Shown piece by piece: positions 11,632 through 24,433 of a DNA stretch of 64,000 bases; positions within the stretch are counted from its first letter, which is position 1, and the number at the start of each line of letters is the position of its first letter. The stretch lies in NCBI RefSeq assembly GCF_036785885.1, contig NC_092314.1:16079638-16143637 (forward strand), written 5' to 3'. A model generated the notes under the pieces. The model saw only the letters and a list, made by a program, of their open reading frames with translations. It was not told the DNA's origin and ran no database searches. The translations under genes were made by a program, and so were the position numbers. Source of the DNA: Coffea arabica. Its lineage: Eukaryota > Streptophyta > Magnoliopsida > Gentianales > Rubiaceae.

Positions 11632-14600
11632 TCATTTGCCATCATTGTCACCACCATATTGTGTGGAATTCCCATTCCAGAAGGCATTTCTGTCATTAAA
11701 CCGGCCATCATCTTCATCATGTCTTAGTGTGTGGATGTTGCTTCCAAAAGGAGATGACTTGAGCTGCCTACTCCTGCTATTGCTGCTTCGGCTGGTTGTA
11801 TCTGTGCTTCGGTATGCTCCAGAGGATATTCCTGTGCCTTGCAGATCATTCTGAAGTGAAGGATTTGGATCTGAAGAATGAAAAAGCAATTCAAAAAACC
11901 CAATGAAAAAAATGTAGTTCGTAGATCCATAACAGATTCAGAAATCAAAATCTACAAAGAAAAAGCATATTCCAACTTTCTCGAGTAGGAATATCATCAT
12001 TAAAGGAACCAGGATAAAGGGAAGAGAATGGAGTAATAAACTGATGAAATTACTTCCCACAAAAAAAGATCTCCAGGGAACACTCCTTAGAGTTTTCACA
12101 AAGAGAGAAGATTAAGATAAAAAATTAAAAAAGAAAAGTGATTTATCACAGAATCTTGGGAAATTAGTTGGACAATAATCAAACAGGAAATAACTGTCAA
12201 AACCTTTTACTTTCTGGTTATTCAGGCCCACAAATCTGGTAAGGCTTCCAATGGTCAAAGAAACTTAAAAGCCTCTGCTCTAGCAGCTCTCAAGTTATGA
12301 CTAATTCGAGATTGTAGAAAGCTGTTATTTCATGAACACTGATTTCCACAAAAATCAACATAAAAAGTTAATTCAACTCACCATATTGCCATATGCGGCT
12401 TTGAGATTCCTGTGCAGTAGTATCCTCTGCATTGGTACTTCCACTCAGGTAGGAGATTGGATTCAAGTAAGATAAAATTCTTCTCAGGGATCCCCAATAT
12501 CCATCATTGCCTTCATTAGAAGAGCTCTCTCTGATAAAATTAGTTTGATCATGCAATGATGATTCTCCTTTAGGGTGCCAGTTAGCACGATGATGCAGAA
12601 CCAATACTAATGTTTGTCTGCCAAACAAATCCAAATCCTGAAGTGTCTTGCTTAAATCTGTAAAACCCAAAATGTAAGATCACCTAAGCTTACAAGTATG
12701 TTGACAGAATCTGCAGATTATAGGAGTCATAAAATTCTAATATGCAAAACGATCAAGGTAAAACTGAAAATTGTTTTATCTGCCACATAAAAAAGCTTTG
12801 TCCATGCAAGATAGCTTTGCAGATTTACTTTGCAAATGAGAAGTACAACTTTCATACTAAAAATGCTCAATAGATGTCAAACCAGCTTCTTCTTGCTAGG
12901 AGATCATCCTAGTGAATAAAGCAAATCTGATAGTAGCTTCAGTAAAAAACCAACAAGTCTGAGAAGCACAAGCACATCTTTTTGATGCAATAAAAGAGTC
13001 CTGAAATGGTAAAGTTACAGAAATTCTGCTCGAACATGTCTAGCTTTCTTAGTACATTTACATTCAATACTTCTCCAGTACTTACCATAACACAGTTCTA
13101 TTTCTTCATCCTTCTGGTCAAGTGATTTAAATAATCACAAACTTCGTTTTTTTTCAGCATTTCTTTAACTGGGATTTTAGACAGTAAACAGATTTAGGTT
13201 TTCTAGATGATCCAAAATTTTACACTAAGAGTTCCTCAACTTTATTAGAATTGCTGGAGTTAATTTGACTTATTTTAATTTATATAACCATAAAATTAAT
13301 TATACAAGGTAGATCAACCTCTCGGCCACAATAATGACATACTAAACCATGAAAACCCATCTCTCTTCCCCTCCCCTACCCAGATAAAACATCCAGAGTC
13401 ATACAACAGTGTGTTACTTGATTTCATTTCCCCTTAAGCGCATGCCGTGCAATGTATGCACCAAGATTTGAGACAAAAAGTGGCCCTCCTAGTATATATT
13501 GAGGAACTGGTGGAGCATGAGTTAATTCATCTTCAGTTACGAAGGCAAACAAATTACGAAGGTAATTCATCTTCAACCATGTCACTTGCCCCAACATAAA
13601 AGAAATGGGAACCTTTTCAAAGGAGATCTGTTTTGGACTGCTACAATGAGTCTTTAACAACAAATGGGAGACAAGGAAAACCAAGAAACTGAAGTTGTAG
13701 ATCTTGCTTGCATACCTTGTTCACCAAAAACCTTGCGAGGGTAAGGAATTGCTAGATCATAAGAACCAAAGCTGCTTGTTCGATTTTCATCGATGTAGTC
13801 TTTGACCATTCTCAAAGTATCCATCACTAAAAACTTCATTTGCAAACTAGATCCATCAGGTAATCTAATATTTAAATGAACCTCATTTGATTTATTGGCT
13901 GAGACCTTCAAGAAATCATCCTTTTCAACTTTATTAGCTCCTGTACCCTCTTTAGTGATCTTTATAGAAGAAGCTTCCTCTTTAGCTTCTAAATGGTGAC
14001 TGCTCACTTTTTTTTCTGTAACAACCAATTCATCTTCATTATTGATAGGATCCTTCCCATGAGGATTAATCGAAATCTCTGCGGTCTCACTGGTGGGGGT
14101 ACCATCTCTGACTTCACCACATGCTATTTCGTTGGCTGAGGATGACTGAGCAGTTGCCTCATGAAGCTGTTCGAGTTTTTCCTGCTATGAATGTTAATGA
14201 ACAAAAACATTTAATCCAAGTCTTTGGATAATCTATCGCAAAAAGCTAAAATTTACCTCAGATGCACATTCCAGATGATTGTTTTCCTCTACTATCTCAG
14301 GATTCACTGATGGTCCAACCTCCGGAGAATAATTCTGTGGAGCTGCAGGAGATGATAACTCATTTGTCCTTGAAGAACTCCCTTCCTCGGATGAAGTTCC
14401 ATCAGAAGTTCCAGAAGCAGGTTGCTTTTTCGAGGCAAGTGCGGCAGACAAGTAAGTTGCAGTTGTCTCCTAAAAATAATCATAAACCAAGTTTCATACA
14501 AGTAATAATTAAGGGACTCAAAAAATGACGATAGGATGATTCAAAAAGAACTTAAAATAAAGGAGTAAACCAAGAGTAAAATACAGTATCTTTACTTTCA

Positions 14601-17600
14601 TATATAAACACTAAGGGATATCAAATAATGATGGACACCTGCAGCCTTATTTTTCCACAGCGCAACAATAGTGAATTATGGTATTTACTTCCATATACAA
14701 ATACTGAAGGAAATCAAACAACATCCTTATCTTCCCATGAAAATGTTTTCGCAACATACTACAGCAAAACGTAAGAGAGGAGAGGGGCACTGGCATCTGT
14801 TCAAAACAATTAGCAAATACCTGAATATGAACACTTAACCATGCCTTTTCGATGCTGGATGATAAGGCATCAGCAGCAACAAAGCCTTCTGTTGGTCCAC
14901 GAGTTCAAAACAAAAGTATGATACTCAGATTGCTTATTCAACTCCCCCAAGATGTCAATAAGAAGAATTCAATTCTTGAAAGAATTCCATACCGTACTGC
15001 CAGAGCTGTACACCATTGTATCCAACAGCTGTTGTGCATGGGGCAGACTTCTGGGGATCTGTGAAGACTGATTAAAGAAAATGCATGACCTCTCAATGCT
15101 ACATACTTTTAACTATTGATGGTGCAAATAAAGCGATCATCACGGTGACACTTAAGTCATTAGACCATAGATAGCACTTTACCTTGCAACATGTCAAAGG
15201 GTATGCATATAAAGATTTATAATCTTTAAGCATGTTAAATCTGTTAGATGGGCTTTGATATACAATAAGTTGCTTGCAGTTTAACAGGATAGTTCACCAC
15301 CAGATTAACAATTGGAACACAAATCCATCGCTTACAGCCAGATTAACCAACATTGGAAACAATAAAGCAAAATGTTGTATAATAGTTCTGCTACACAAAC
15401 TCCTTTCAGGTATAAAATGAGAACTTAAGAAAGCCATTAATGACTTTGTCTTCTCAGACATATCGAACCAGACTGAATACGATTTGAAAAGCCACTATGG
15501 CTCCCTATCTGCTGTTTGTGCTTAGAAAGGCAACTACCAACTGACATTTTAATCCCAAATGTGGCCTTGAATTTCTTTTATAAACATAGAGATGTGCATT
15601 TCAAAGGATACATATAGCAGAGAAATTTGCAGCATCTGCACTCCCTTCTGAGATGTGTATGAATATGCAAAACTTTGATACTGACTCCGCCACCTGGATG
15701 AAGGATGTTGTTTGTGAGAAAAACTATTCCAATATCATCTTCCCTGTAAGTCAACTACCAAAACAAAGTGCATTTATATAAAAGGATAAGTCGTCAAATA
15801 AACCCTACTCTTGAGTCCATCCATGTTGATGCTGCTAGATTATGTGACTCCGGATTGTCACCTACCAGAAAAACCATGTAGACGTAAGTCAAAGTCAAAA
15901 CTAACAGCACCTGTTGGATGACACATTGTACATGTCTTTTCTACTGCAAACATTTTCTCGGTATTTACAATAACTCAAGAACAGAAAACAATTTCAGCAA
16001 TTCTCCTTACAGGGACCATATTGACATCCATATTCAAAACAATTAATTATTCACAAATCAAATTATCATGCAACAGAAGTTAGTATATGTGAAAGTGAAG
16101 CACCATGAAACCATGAAAAACCTGCCATTTGATATAGTTCAATTTGTTTATTATAATTGATGTGGTGTCAAATGCTGCAAGAAGACGTACATCTTACCCT
16201 TTGACATGCTGAAGTCTTCTGCTCTCTGTGTTCCTAAGTTTCTAAACCATTCTCCCTAGTTTTTCTCATTCCTTTCCCTCCTTATTTAGAGCCAAAGTCT
16301 AAAGACTGTCATGTAGCTTAAAATTGTCAGACATCAGGTGGGAACTTTCAGTGCTTACAAGGATGTGAATGTGGTCTAGTGGCTATTACTGAGAAATAGT
16401 GACTGACAACTTCATTACTAATTTGGAGATGGAAAATTGAAATATAAGTTGCAAACAACCTGTAATTCTCAGAGTTAAGTAGACACTGAGTATCTTTCCT
16501 TGGCTAAGTCATATACAAATGAGTTTCTCAAGGATACTTGTAAGCTATACTGCCAGGTGAACGGAAGGTTTCTCATCAAGTTTAAGTTGATTAGTCCAGT
16601 GGAGAAGGAAAAAAACCACATAATGTTGGTAGTAAATTAGTTTAATTCTACTCCCTTCACTTATTGCATATGGAGAATATGGGGCGAAATAATTGCAAAA
16701 CATGAATCAAGTGAGAAAGCCGTTAATAAGTAAATGGCCTGGAAAATTGCCCAGATCCAGCAGTTAGAAAAGGGAGGCAAAGAAAACAAAGTGGGTAGCT
16801 CATTCCAAAATTTTATTAAAGCAACCAAAGAAAATATTTAGCCTATTATTCACCTAAAAACATATTACCATGTTACCTTAGTAACAAGTGGAAAGATCAA
16901 CTTGCTTCTTTACTAAAAATATAGTTTAGTTATTTGGGAAAAAAGGCATCTCCAACAAATATTTACCTTGGTGGAAGGGGGGAAAGGAAAAAACAGGAAG
17001 GTAAGTGATCCCTTATGAATTAAGAACCAATGTAGCTGCAAAATTTTTTATCCAATCATACATAAGGCCCATTCCTCAGAGTTAAGTGGACACTGAGTAT
17101 CTTTCCTTGGCTAAGTCATATACAAATGAGTTTCTCAAGGATACTTGTAAGCTATATTGCCAGGTGAACAGAAGGTTTCTCATCAAGTTTAAGTTGATTA
17201 GTCCAGTGGAGAAGGAAAAAAACCACATAATGTTGGTAGTAAATTAGTTTAATTCTACTCCCTTCACTTATTGCATATGGAGAATATGGGGCGAAATAAT
17301 TGCAAAACATGAATCAAGTGAGAAAGCCGTTAATAAGTAAATGGCCTGGAAAATTGCCCAGATCCAGCAGTTAGAAAAGGGAGGCAAAGAAAACAAAGTG
17401 GGTAGCTCATTCCAAAAATTTTATTAAAGCAACCGAAGAAAATATTTAGCCTATTATTCACCTAAAAAACATATTACCATGTTACCTTAGTAACAAGTGG
17501 ACAGATCACCTTGCTTCTTTACTAAAAATATAGTTTAGTTATTTGGGAAAAAAGGCATCTCCAACAAATATTTACCTTGGTGGAAGGGGGGAAGGAAAAA

Positions 17601-17869
17601 AAAGGAAGGTAAGTGATCCCTTCTGAATTAAGAACCAATGTAGCTGCAAAATTTTTTATCCAATCATACATAAGGCCCATTCCTCCCTCGCTGCTATACT
17701 TGTTATTTACCATCATGCACAATACTATGCTGAATCATAGGTATAAGGAGTACCTTAAGGTAGAAATACCTGAGATATAAACCACAAAGAGTTTCTTTTG
17801 CTGTTTGGCTTCAGCAATTGCTTCCATGATTGAACCTCTGAACGTAAGGGAGGAAAGAGATTGCTCCAT
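11632..17869 (-). CDS. PUX11: Plant UBX domain-containing protein 11-like (UBXN4/erasin-type Cdc48 adaptor)
   Basis: My splice model, all GT-AG, on the minus strand: complement(join(11632..11870,12382..12657,13716..14181,14257..14469,14821..14888,14993..15058,15612..15693,15809..15861,17770..17869)). It gives 520 aa with phases that agree throughout. The N-terminus (MEQSLSSLTFRGSIMEAIAE) opens a thioredoxin-like/UAS-type domain of about 120 residues, with FVVYISGDN, STWMDSRVAES, FSAIYPQKSAP and GYNGVQLW along it. A Ser/Glu-rich low-complexity linker follows (about residues 125-290). A UBX domain spans about 293-378, with PYPRK in the loop position that binds Cdc48/p97 (FPR in many UBX proteins). 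The tail (378-520) contains YWGSLRRILSYLNPISYL, possibly amphipathic. The family links Cdc48/p97 to ubiquitin-dependent processing; the UBXN4 relative works in ER-associated degradation. The start is the ATG directly after a 5'UTR-intron acceptor (GATAG). Symbol given by resemblance to Arabidopsis PUX11. Confidence 0.9.
16468..17683 (-). repeat. 607-bp tandem duplication inside a PUX11-like intron
   Basis: Unit 1 (16468-17074) and unit 2 (17075 to about 17683) are direct neighbours and nearly identical along their length. Both start CTCAGAGTTAAGT and run through GACACTGAGTATCTTTCC, GATCCAGCAGTTAGAAAAGG and GGTAAGTGATCCCTT. Only scattered substitutions and homopolymer-length changes are visible. 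The repeat lies between coding exons 1 and 2, so the protein is unaffected. Confidence 0.92.
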
Positions 17870-18228
17870 CTATCCAAAATACACAAGGAAAGAACATAAA
17901 GTTAGGAGAAATCCTTTAGAAGGTGTCCAGATTGATTGCTGTAGTTAAGGACCTATCATCAAAAAAATGAATACAATATCCTTAAACAGAAGATACACAG
18001 TTATGATCATAGGCTGCTTGGATAACTCAAACCCATCACCTACAAGCATTATTTGTCAATCTATGAGCCTCGTAGGATTCAAAATCTACTAGAAGAACCA
18101 CCAAATTATTGATTTATATGACTAAGACTGAATTAAGCATAAAACTTTAATCATAGACCAGAATGAAAAGTACGATATTCTAGATCCAGGATCCTTTCAG
18201 TTAAATTACTGAAACTCAAAAGAGGAAA

Positions 18229-18264
<36 letters not shown>

Positions 18265-20228
18265 TAAGATCTTTTGATTGAAACCGATAAATCCAAATAA
18301 TTCTTATCACACATGAACAAGTATGTCAAAAACCAAAACCACTTAATAAATTTCAACACAAAGAACTTATATCGCACACAGATAAGAAACAATTTAAAGG
18401 ATTGAATTCCAAAGAATAAGGGGAAATTTTTAAGGTTTCAGTAAAATTATTACAGGAAATAAGTCATAGTTTACATTTGAAAGGGGACAGATTTTGCAAA
18501 GTCCCTAGAGAGAGGAACCAAATGAGTGTTGTGCCAGCTAAAACAAAAAGGAACTGATACTATCATCCAAATAGAGATCCATAATATTAGCTGAATGGTT
18601 ATCCAAGGTTGCTTGTGGCACCAAAGAACAGGATGGCAAGATAACGAAAAAAATGCTGACAAGAAGTATATTTACAGTTTTGAATGATAATGGACACTCA
18701 AGTGTTGAAGACGGTTCTTAGACTACTAATTCCCTTCAAGCTTCAACAATTGTGCAGTGTCAAGTACCAGAAGAATTCATTAATTAGATACTAGTAGGCA
18801 ACATATCTCATACACAAGATTCTTTCCATTGGTCAACAAAGGCACACATTCAAGATGGATAGCAGAGGGGATTGGCAGAAGGGCCTCTGTCTACGCAAAT
18901 CACCACCTGACTTAAAGTTTTAAAATGCCCGAAAGGAGAATAAGTTATGTACTTGATAAAATTATAAGATCGTCAAGAATATCTATTGCATCACGAGATG
19001 TATAACTTATGATGTCTACTGTACTGGTAGGGCTTCATCACTGTACTAGCTAGGATGGAAAACTACTACTCTGTCATGTCAAGATATCAAGAGAGCTCAT
19101 GTTTTTGGCAAATAACGGGAAGACACTTCAATGGACTTCTCCCACATAATAACTACAATCGGATAAGAAGCCATTCAAATTGTAAGACCCATCCGATTAT
19201 ATGAATTCTCCAAAATGATTCCGAAAATGTAGGCAGCCTAAATTAAGTTTTGACCCATAGACACCCAGTTGCTTAGGTAACTGCATTTCAACTTATTAAC
19301 TTGATTATCGTTAGATGAAATTTCTCTGACATTAATTAATTCTCATCTATTGAGGTCTTAGGCAATTATGACTTGCCAAAACTTTATATCCCAGAGGAGC
19401 TCTAAGAGACATAAAAGAATGACTAGGTATAAGAGATCCTTTTTGTCCCAATCAATGGAATTAAGTAACATTTACATCAAAATACTAGGAATTAGATATT
19501 CCAATCCCTTAGATATGGAATTGCGCCCAATAACAAAAACCCCATCCTGTTTCTATGCCATAAGCATTCATAAATAGTAACACGAGATCCACACGAATCT
19601 AGTAAGTGATTTAAACCATGAGCAATGACATTCCAAAAAAAAAAGTAATTTAAACCAAAAACATCTACACAACATCCACTCAATAATTCAAAAGGTGGGG
19701 CTCTTATCTATCTACAGATACATGATTCAATTTTAGCAATTAACTGAATATAATAGTCAAGTCCTTTCTTTGCTTGATAACGATTCGCCTTAATGATAAT
19801 TTAACTTATAATTAAATCCATGCAGCCTCTTACTTCTAAACCCTTAATTCTTGCTGCAGAATTATGATGTAAAACATATTAATAGGAAAGAAACAAAAGG
19901 GCGCTCATCAATTATATACCAAAATTCAGCAAAATTACGAGCTTATAATCAAGGAAAACCTCAAACCTTAAAAGAAAAAAAAAACCTAAAATTTCCATCA
20001 TAAACTGCAATCAACAAATTTTCCCACTGAACCAAATCAATTCTATCCGCATAGCAAAATCCTAATTGAAAACTCAAGCGCCTATAATACGATATCAAAC
20101 TTGAATTTTTACCTCTTTTTTTGTGGTTTTCTTTGATTATACAGATTTTCCCAACGACTATGTTAGTAAATATAAATAAAACAAAAAAAAACCCAGTTCT
20201 TCAGAGATAAAATAGAGAGAATTCGTAC
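17870..20228 (-). other. 5'UTR intron of the PUX11-like gene
   Basis: Inferred from a CAAG|GTACGAATT donor (exon ends at 20229 on the minus strand) and the TAG acceptor immediately before the ATG at 17869. It contains an (AG)n microsatellite at about 18234-18260 and otherwise no recognisable gene. A long first intron in the leader is common in plant housekeeping genes. Confidence 0.6.
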
Positions 20229-20340
20229 CTTGATTGGCTGCTTCGGACGCAATTCAGATGCTTCTTCAAGATTCAGTAAAGAGTCTAATAATAAGAGAAA
20301 CGAAGTGATGTATTTATCCGACAAGGGTTCTTAGGCTTGG
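20229..20340 (-). other. Probable first, non-coding exon of the PUX11-like gene
   Basis: The stretch upstream (in the gene's direction) of the 20228 donor has a mixed-composition leader with TCTGAATTGCGTCCGAAGCA. A TATA-like TTTATATC on the minus strand at about 20432-20439 would place the start of transcription near 20400. The right border is approximate. Confidence 0.4.
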
Positions 20341-21568
20341 GGGTCGGAATGGGTATTATGATGATTCACGATGTTCTATTTCGTAAAAGTAAAATGTAAA
20401 AAGTAAAATCAGTCTATTTGTCTACAAAAATGATATAAATGCTAAAAGTTATTTCTTTCCCAAATTACAATTGGACAGTCATATAATAAATTAAACAAGA
20501 AAGAAAAGGGAGAAGAAAAATGCAATAAAAAAGGAGATAAAGTTGATCTTAAAAAATTATTTGTTGCATAATTTGGGTTAATCGAAAATCTAAAATTTCG
20601 TGCTAAGGAAAAAACTTAAGAAAATACCAAATTCTGTTTGTCAAATAAAGAGGTTCAATTTTAAATATTTTTAAGTGTAATAACGCGGCGTACTTCATTA
20701 TTGCTAATGAGGGATTTGTCTCTATCTTTTTTTTCCCCTCTACAATTTCAAACCTTTTTTACATTAATTTGTTGTTCCAAATATGCATGACCCAATACTT
20801 TGATGCATCAACATTTCAATATCAAATCTCTAACTTGTTGTAGCTTTTCATAAGTAAATTTTCAAATAAAAATTTCTTTTACTTTTTTAGTTATATTTTC
20901 AACCTTTATTTAGCTAAAATATTGCATCTTCTCTGTAAGCTCATGGAAGGGTAATTTAGGAGTGAGAATACTTTTTTACCTATTGATATGAATTTTCTAT
21001 GGACATGAGTTGATATTATTACATTAAAACTCAAAATGGGGGAGCTAATTGATATTGTTACTTTAAAACTCAAAATAGGGGAGCTACTATAACATTTAGG
21101 GTCCGTTTGGTTGGACTGAAAATATTTTCCCTATAAAAATATTTTCCATCGAAGTCATTTTCCTGAAAAATCACTTCCTTCCCCATAATTTTCCAATGTT
21201 TGGTTATTAAGTGAAAAAATTTTCCAAATTCCTTTTTTCCTAATTTTCCGGTGTTTGGTTTGTTAATGAAAATATTTTGATTTTTCATATCTCATTCTTA
21301 TTTTTATTATATAGTTATCATTTGTTAGACTTTACATTAAAAATGATAGTAAGAGTGTCATTATAAAAAAGTGAAATGCGATGAACATTTCATTTTTGGT
21401 TATCAAGACACAAATGTTTCAAGTATAATTCTTTGCATTGAAGCAAAAAAAATCTTGCTTTAGTTGGACAAATGGCAACTTCTGGTGACAAAATGGGAAC
21501 GAACAACAAAACAAGAAGTCGAGTTCCCTGCATCCAAATTTATATTTATATGCTAAGAGTATATATAT

Positions 21569-21615
<47 letters not shown>

Positions 21616-22046
21616 TGGGTGTAGTTGGTGGGGAATTGGACGGCAATGAATCATCAAGTATAGTAGCAACTGCTGCTGCTACTCAGCATTGCAAATTTGC
21701 AATATCTACCAACTAGATAAGAGAACAACTCAAGTTCTCCATTGATGCCAAGTGTCAAGGTCTCATTTGAGGAAACAAATTTCATTTCTTTATTTTGGAC
21801 ATTAATGAGAGAGAAATGTTTATTTGAGCCTTGGTATTGAAGTTCAAAGGCCTAATAGTTCCTCACTATTTAGGGGCTAATTGGTAAAAATAGTTGAATT
21901 ATTTTCATTTGATTCTTTTGTTTGGTTTTTAATTGGTGAGAAAGGTCAATTGAATCCTTTTATGAAAACTAGCTTTTTAAATAGTTGCTAACTATTTAGG
22001 GTTATTTTTGTCCATTTAAAATTATTCCTTTTATATTTCTTTGGTC
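20341..22046. other. Spacer between the PUX11-like gene and the LTR array
   Basis: AT-rich DNA with no gene I can support. At about 21098-21290 there is a transposon-end-like stretch (GGGTCCGTTTGGTTGGA followed by repeated ATTTTCC words). A composite (TA/CA)n microsatellite occupies about 21559-21612. Confidence 0.45.
21559..21612. repeat. (TA)n/(CA)n composite microsatellite
   Basis: About 54 bp of alternating TA with an internal ACACACACA block. Likely polymorphic in length. Confidence 0.9.
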
Positions 22047-22051
22047 AAATG
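22047..22051. repeat. Left target-site duplication (AAATG) of the LTR array
   Basis: AAATG lies immediately before the TGTAGACACC start of the first LTR. The same five bases follow the CA end of the third LTR at 50819-50823. Five bases is the normal duplication for Ty3/Gypsy integrases. Confidence 0.9.
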
Positions 22052-23860
22052 TGTAGACACCAAATTTTTGCCAAATTTTTGTCAAATTTTATGTTTTATT
22101 GAATATTTTCTATTTGATGAATCATTTGTTTTCTTGTATTTTAAGTATATTTTGTCTCATTTTTGTAGGTTTATCTTAAAAAAAAAAAAGAAAAGAAAAG
22201 AAAAAAAGAAAAAACAAACCAAAACCCATTTGACAAAAATCCCTTGGTTCCCTCCTGAATCTCGGGGACTGACAAAAAAAAAAGAACGACACTTTTGGGG
22301 CTCAAGAAAAACTACTCCCTCAATTCAGCACACTCTCGGTTCTCTCCCTGACACAGGGACAAGAAACAAAAACAGACAAGAAAAAAAAAAAAAACTCTCT
22401 CGGCTCTTTCTCTGGTCTCTCAACCGAAAAAAAGAAAAAAAAAGAATAACGCCTCTCCTTCTCTCGGCTCTCATCTCTCCCAATATTTTTCCAACACATT
22501 TTGCACACAACAAGGCAGCAACCGGTTGGATAATTGGAGCTTTGCATCAGAAACTTCAACCAAGCGATTGCCACCTACATTGAGGTAATTTTTAGTTTTG
22601 TTTAGCACATTAAATCCATGCTTCATTGTTTAATTTTCTTTTGCTTTTGCTGGTTTCCTTGGTTGTTGGGTTGCTAATTTTTGGGACAATTCATGCACAG
22701 AACTAAGAAAAAAAGAAACGGGCCCATGAATGCATGTCAAGTGTTTGTGAAAATGCCAAAATGGAAAAAATGAATTTTAGGGGCTGTTTTGCTTTATTCT
22801 AGTCTCTTTATGTTGTTTTCTTGTCAAATTAAAGTCATAGTAATATTTTATAAGTTGTAAGGAGTGTTATGGTATCATTTTTGGTGAAAGATAGGGTGAT
22901 TTGAAAAAAATAAAAACTGGACTGTATTTTGACATTTTGGCCACTTTTGGGTCATCTTTTGTAAAAACTAAATCCGGAAATGGAACCTACGCGAAAAATC
23001 GAGTGAGGGGGTGTATTTTGAGGATTTTTGGTAACCGGAGAGGTCACCGGCGGTAGCGGTCGGCGGCTGCGGCGCCACCGGCGACCACCATGGCCGCCAG
23101 CTGAAGCTTCAGCTCGCCTGGGAAGAAGAAGAGACGGAACGAACGGGGAAGAAAGAAAAGAAAAAAGAAGAAGAAAAAAAAAAAGAAAGAAAAGAAAAGA
23201 AAGAAAACGGTTTGGGCTAATGTTTTTTCTTCGGTTGGGCCAGGAGTTAGTTTTGGTTGGGTTTTGGAAATGGGCTTTGGTTTATTTTTTCTTTTGGGTT
23301 TCGGATGGGTTAGGAGGCTGGAGCCCATGCATTTCTGGGTCGGGTTTGAGTGATAAAATGACGGGCTGGCCTGCTCGTTTCTATGGATTTTCGGTTGGGC
23401 TTAGGTAGTTTTTGGCCCAAAGAAATAAATAATGGCCCAATGGCCTTTTTCTCCCCAATCAGAAATCAAATTTTGCACTTTAGCCTCTGATCTCTGGAGT
23501 AGTTCACTTCGGCCCAGAATATTTTAAATTCCTTTCACTTAGGTACTTAATTTAATTGCACTTTGGTCCTTGAATTTTATCTTTCATTTAATTTTGACCC
23601 TTAAACTTTGGAAAAATATAACTTCTGTCCCTAAAAGTTTTCAATCTTTGCAATTCAGTCCCTGATGAATTTTGACTCTCTTTATTATGATTGTTTCTTT
23701 TCTTTAATAACTAATTATGTTATTTTTGAACATATTCAACTTGCAATTTTTAGATGTTCTTAAATTTCTTTGCGTTTGACATGTTAATGTGAATTTAGTA
23801 TTTTAACATTATTATTATTTTCAATTAAAGTGGTGCCATGATTCTTTTGTTCATTGTGAG

Positions 23861-23868
23861 TATAAATA
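23861..23868 (+). promoter_or_regulatory. TATA box of LTR 1
   Basis: TATAAATA in the context GTGAGTATAAATAGGACA, about 1.8 kb into the LTR. It is conserved at 36570-36577 and 49290-49297 in the other two LTRs. It probably marks the U3/R promoter. Confidence 0.6.
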
Positions 23869-24342
23869 GGACAATTTGACTCCATTTAGTCACCACTTCA
23901 AACGGGAGGTACCCCTATTTTATTATTTCAATGTCAATTACGTGCTCTTATGTGCTCCTATTTGTTCCTATGTGTTTATATATTTTTATATGCTTTATTT
24001 ACTTGATTTAAATATTCATTCAAATTTTCTTATATATGTTTTAGTTAATTTTTATAATGATTCAAGAGGCATTTAAATACCTCAAAAATGTAATAGATAG
24101 GATAATTAGATTTGTTTTATTATATTTTTCCCTTCTAGATTGTAGTTAGGCGCCCCCGATGTAATAGATAGGTTGCGTGTTTACGTGGCTTATGTGTTAT
24201 GTGTTTTGTCCGCTTTTCTTAGGATTTTGGCATCTAGATATTATGTTTACGTGTTATGTGCTACGTGCTCTTATGTGTTTATTTGTTTTAATTTATGTTT
24301 TATTTGTTTCGCTATGAATTGTTAATGCATGACGTCACCACA

Positions 24343-24433
24343 CTAGTCCAACGCTAGTTGTGGTTTCTCCCTCCGCTTACTTGCTAGTCCAACGCTAGCA
24401 AGGATTTTTAGAAATGGGCTAGTCCAACGCTAG
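24343..24433 (+). repeat. Three copies of CTAGTCCAACGCTAG in LTR 1
   Basis: Exact 15-mers at 24343-24357, 24384-24398 and 24419-24433. The first lies just after a palindromic TGACGTCA. The 15-mer has self-complementary CTAG ends. All three copies recur in LTR 2 and LTR 3. Function unknown. Confidence 0.8.

Noticed and set aside
22041-22583. 180-codon plus-strand frame (and 211-codon versions at 34658 and 47378)
   Set aside because: It lies across the start of each LTR, crosses an A/G-rich low-complexity run, and recurs because the LTR recurs. No protein similarity was recognised.
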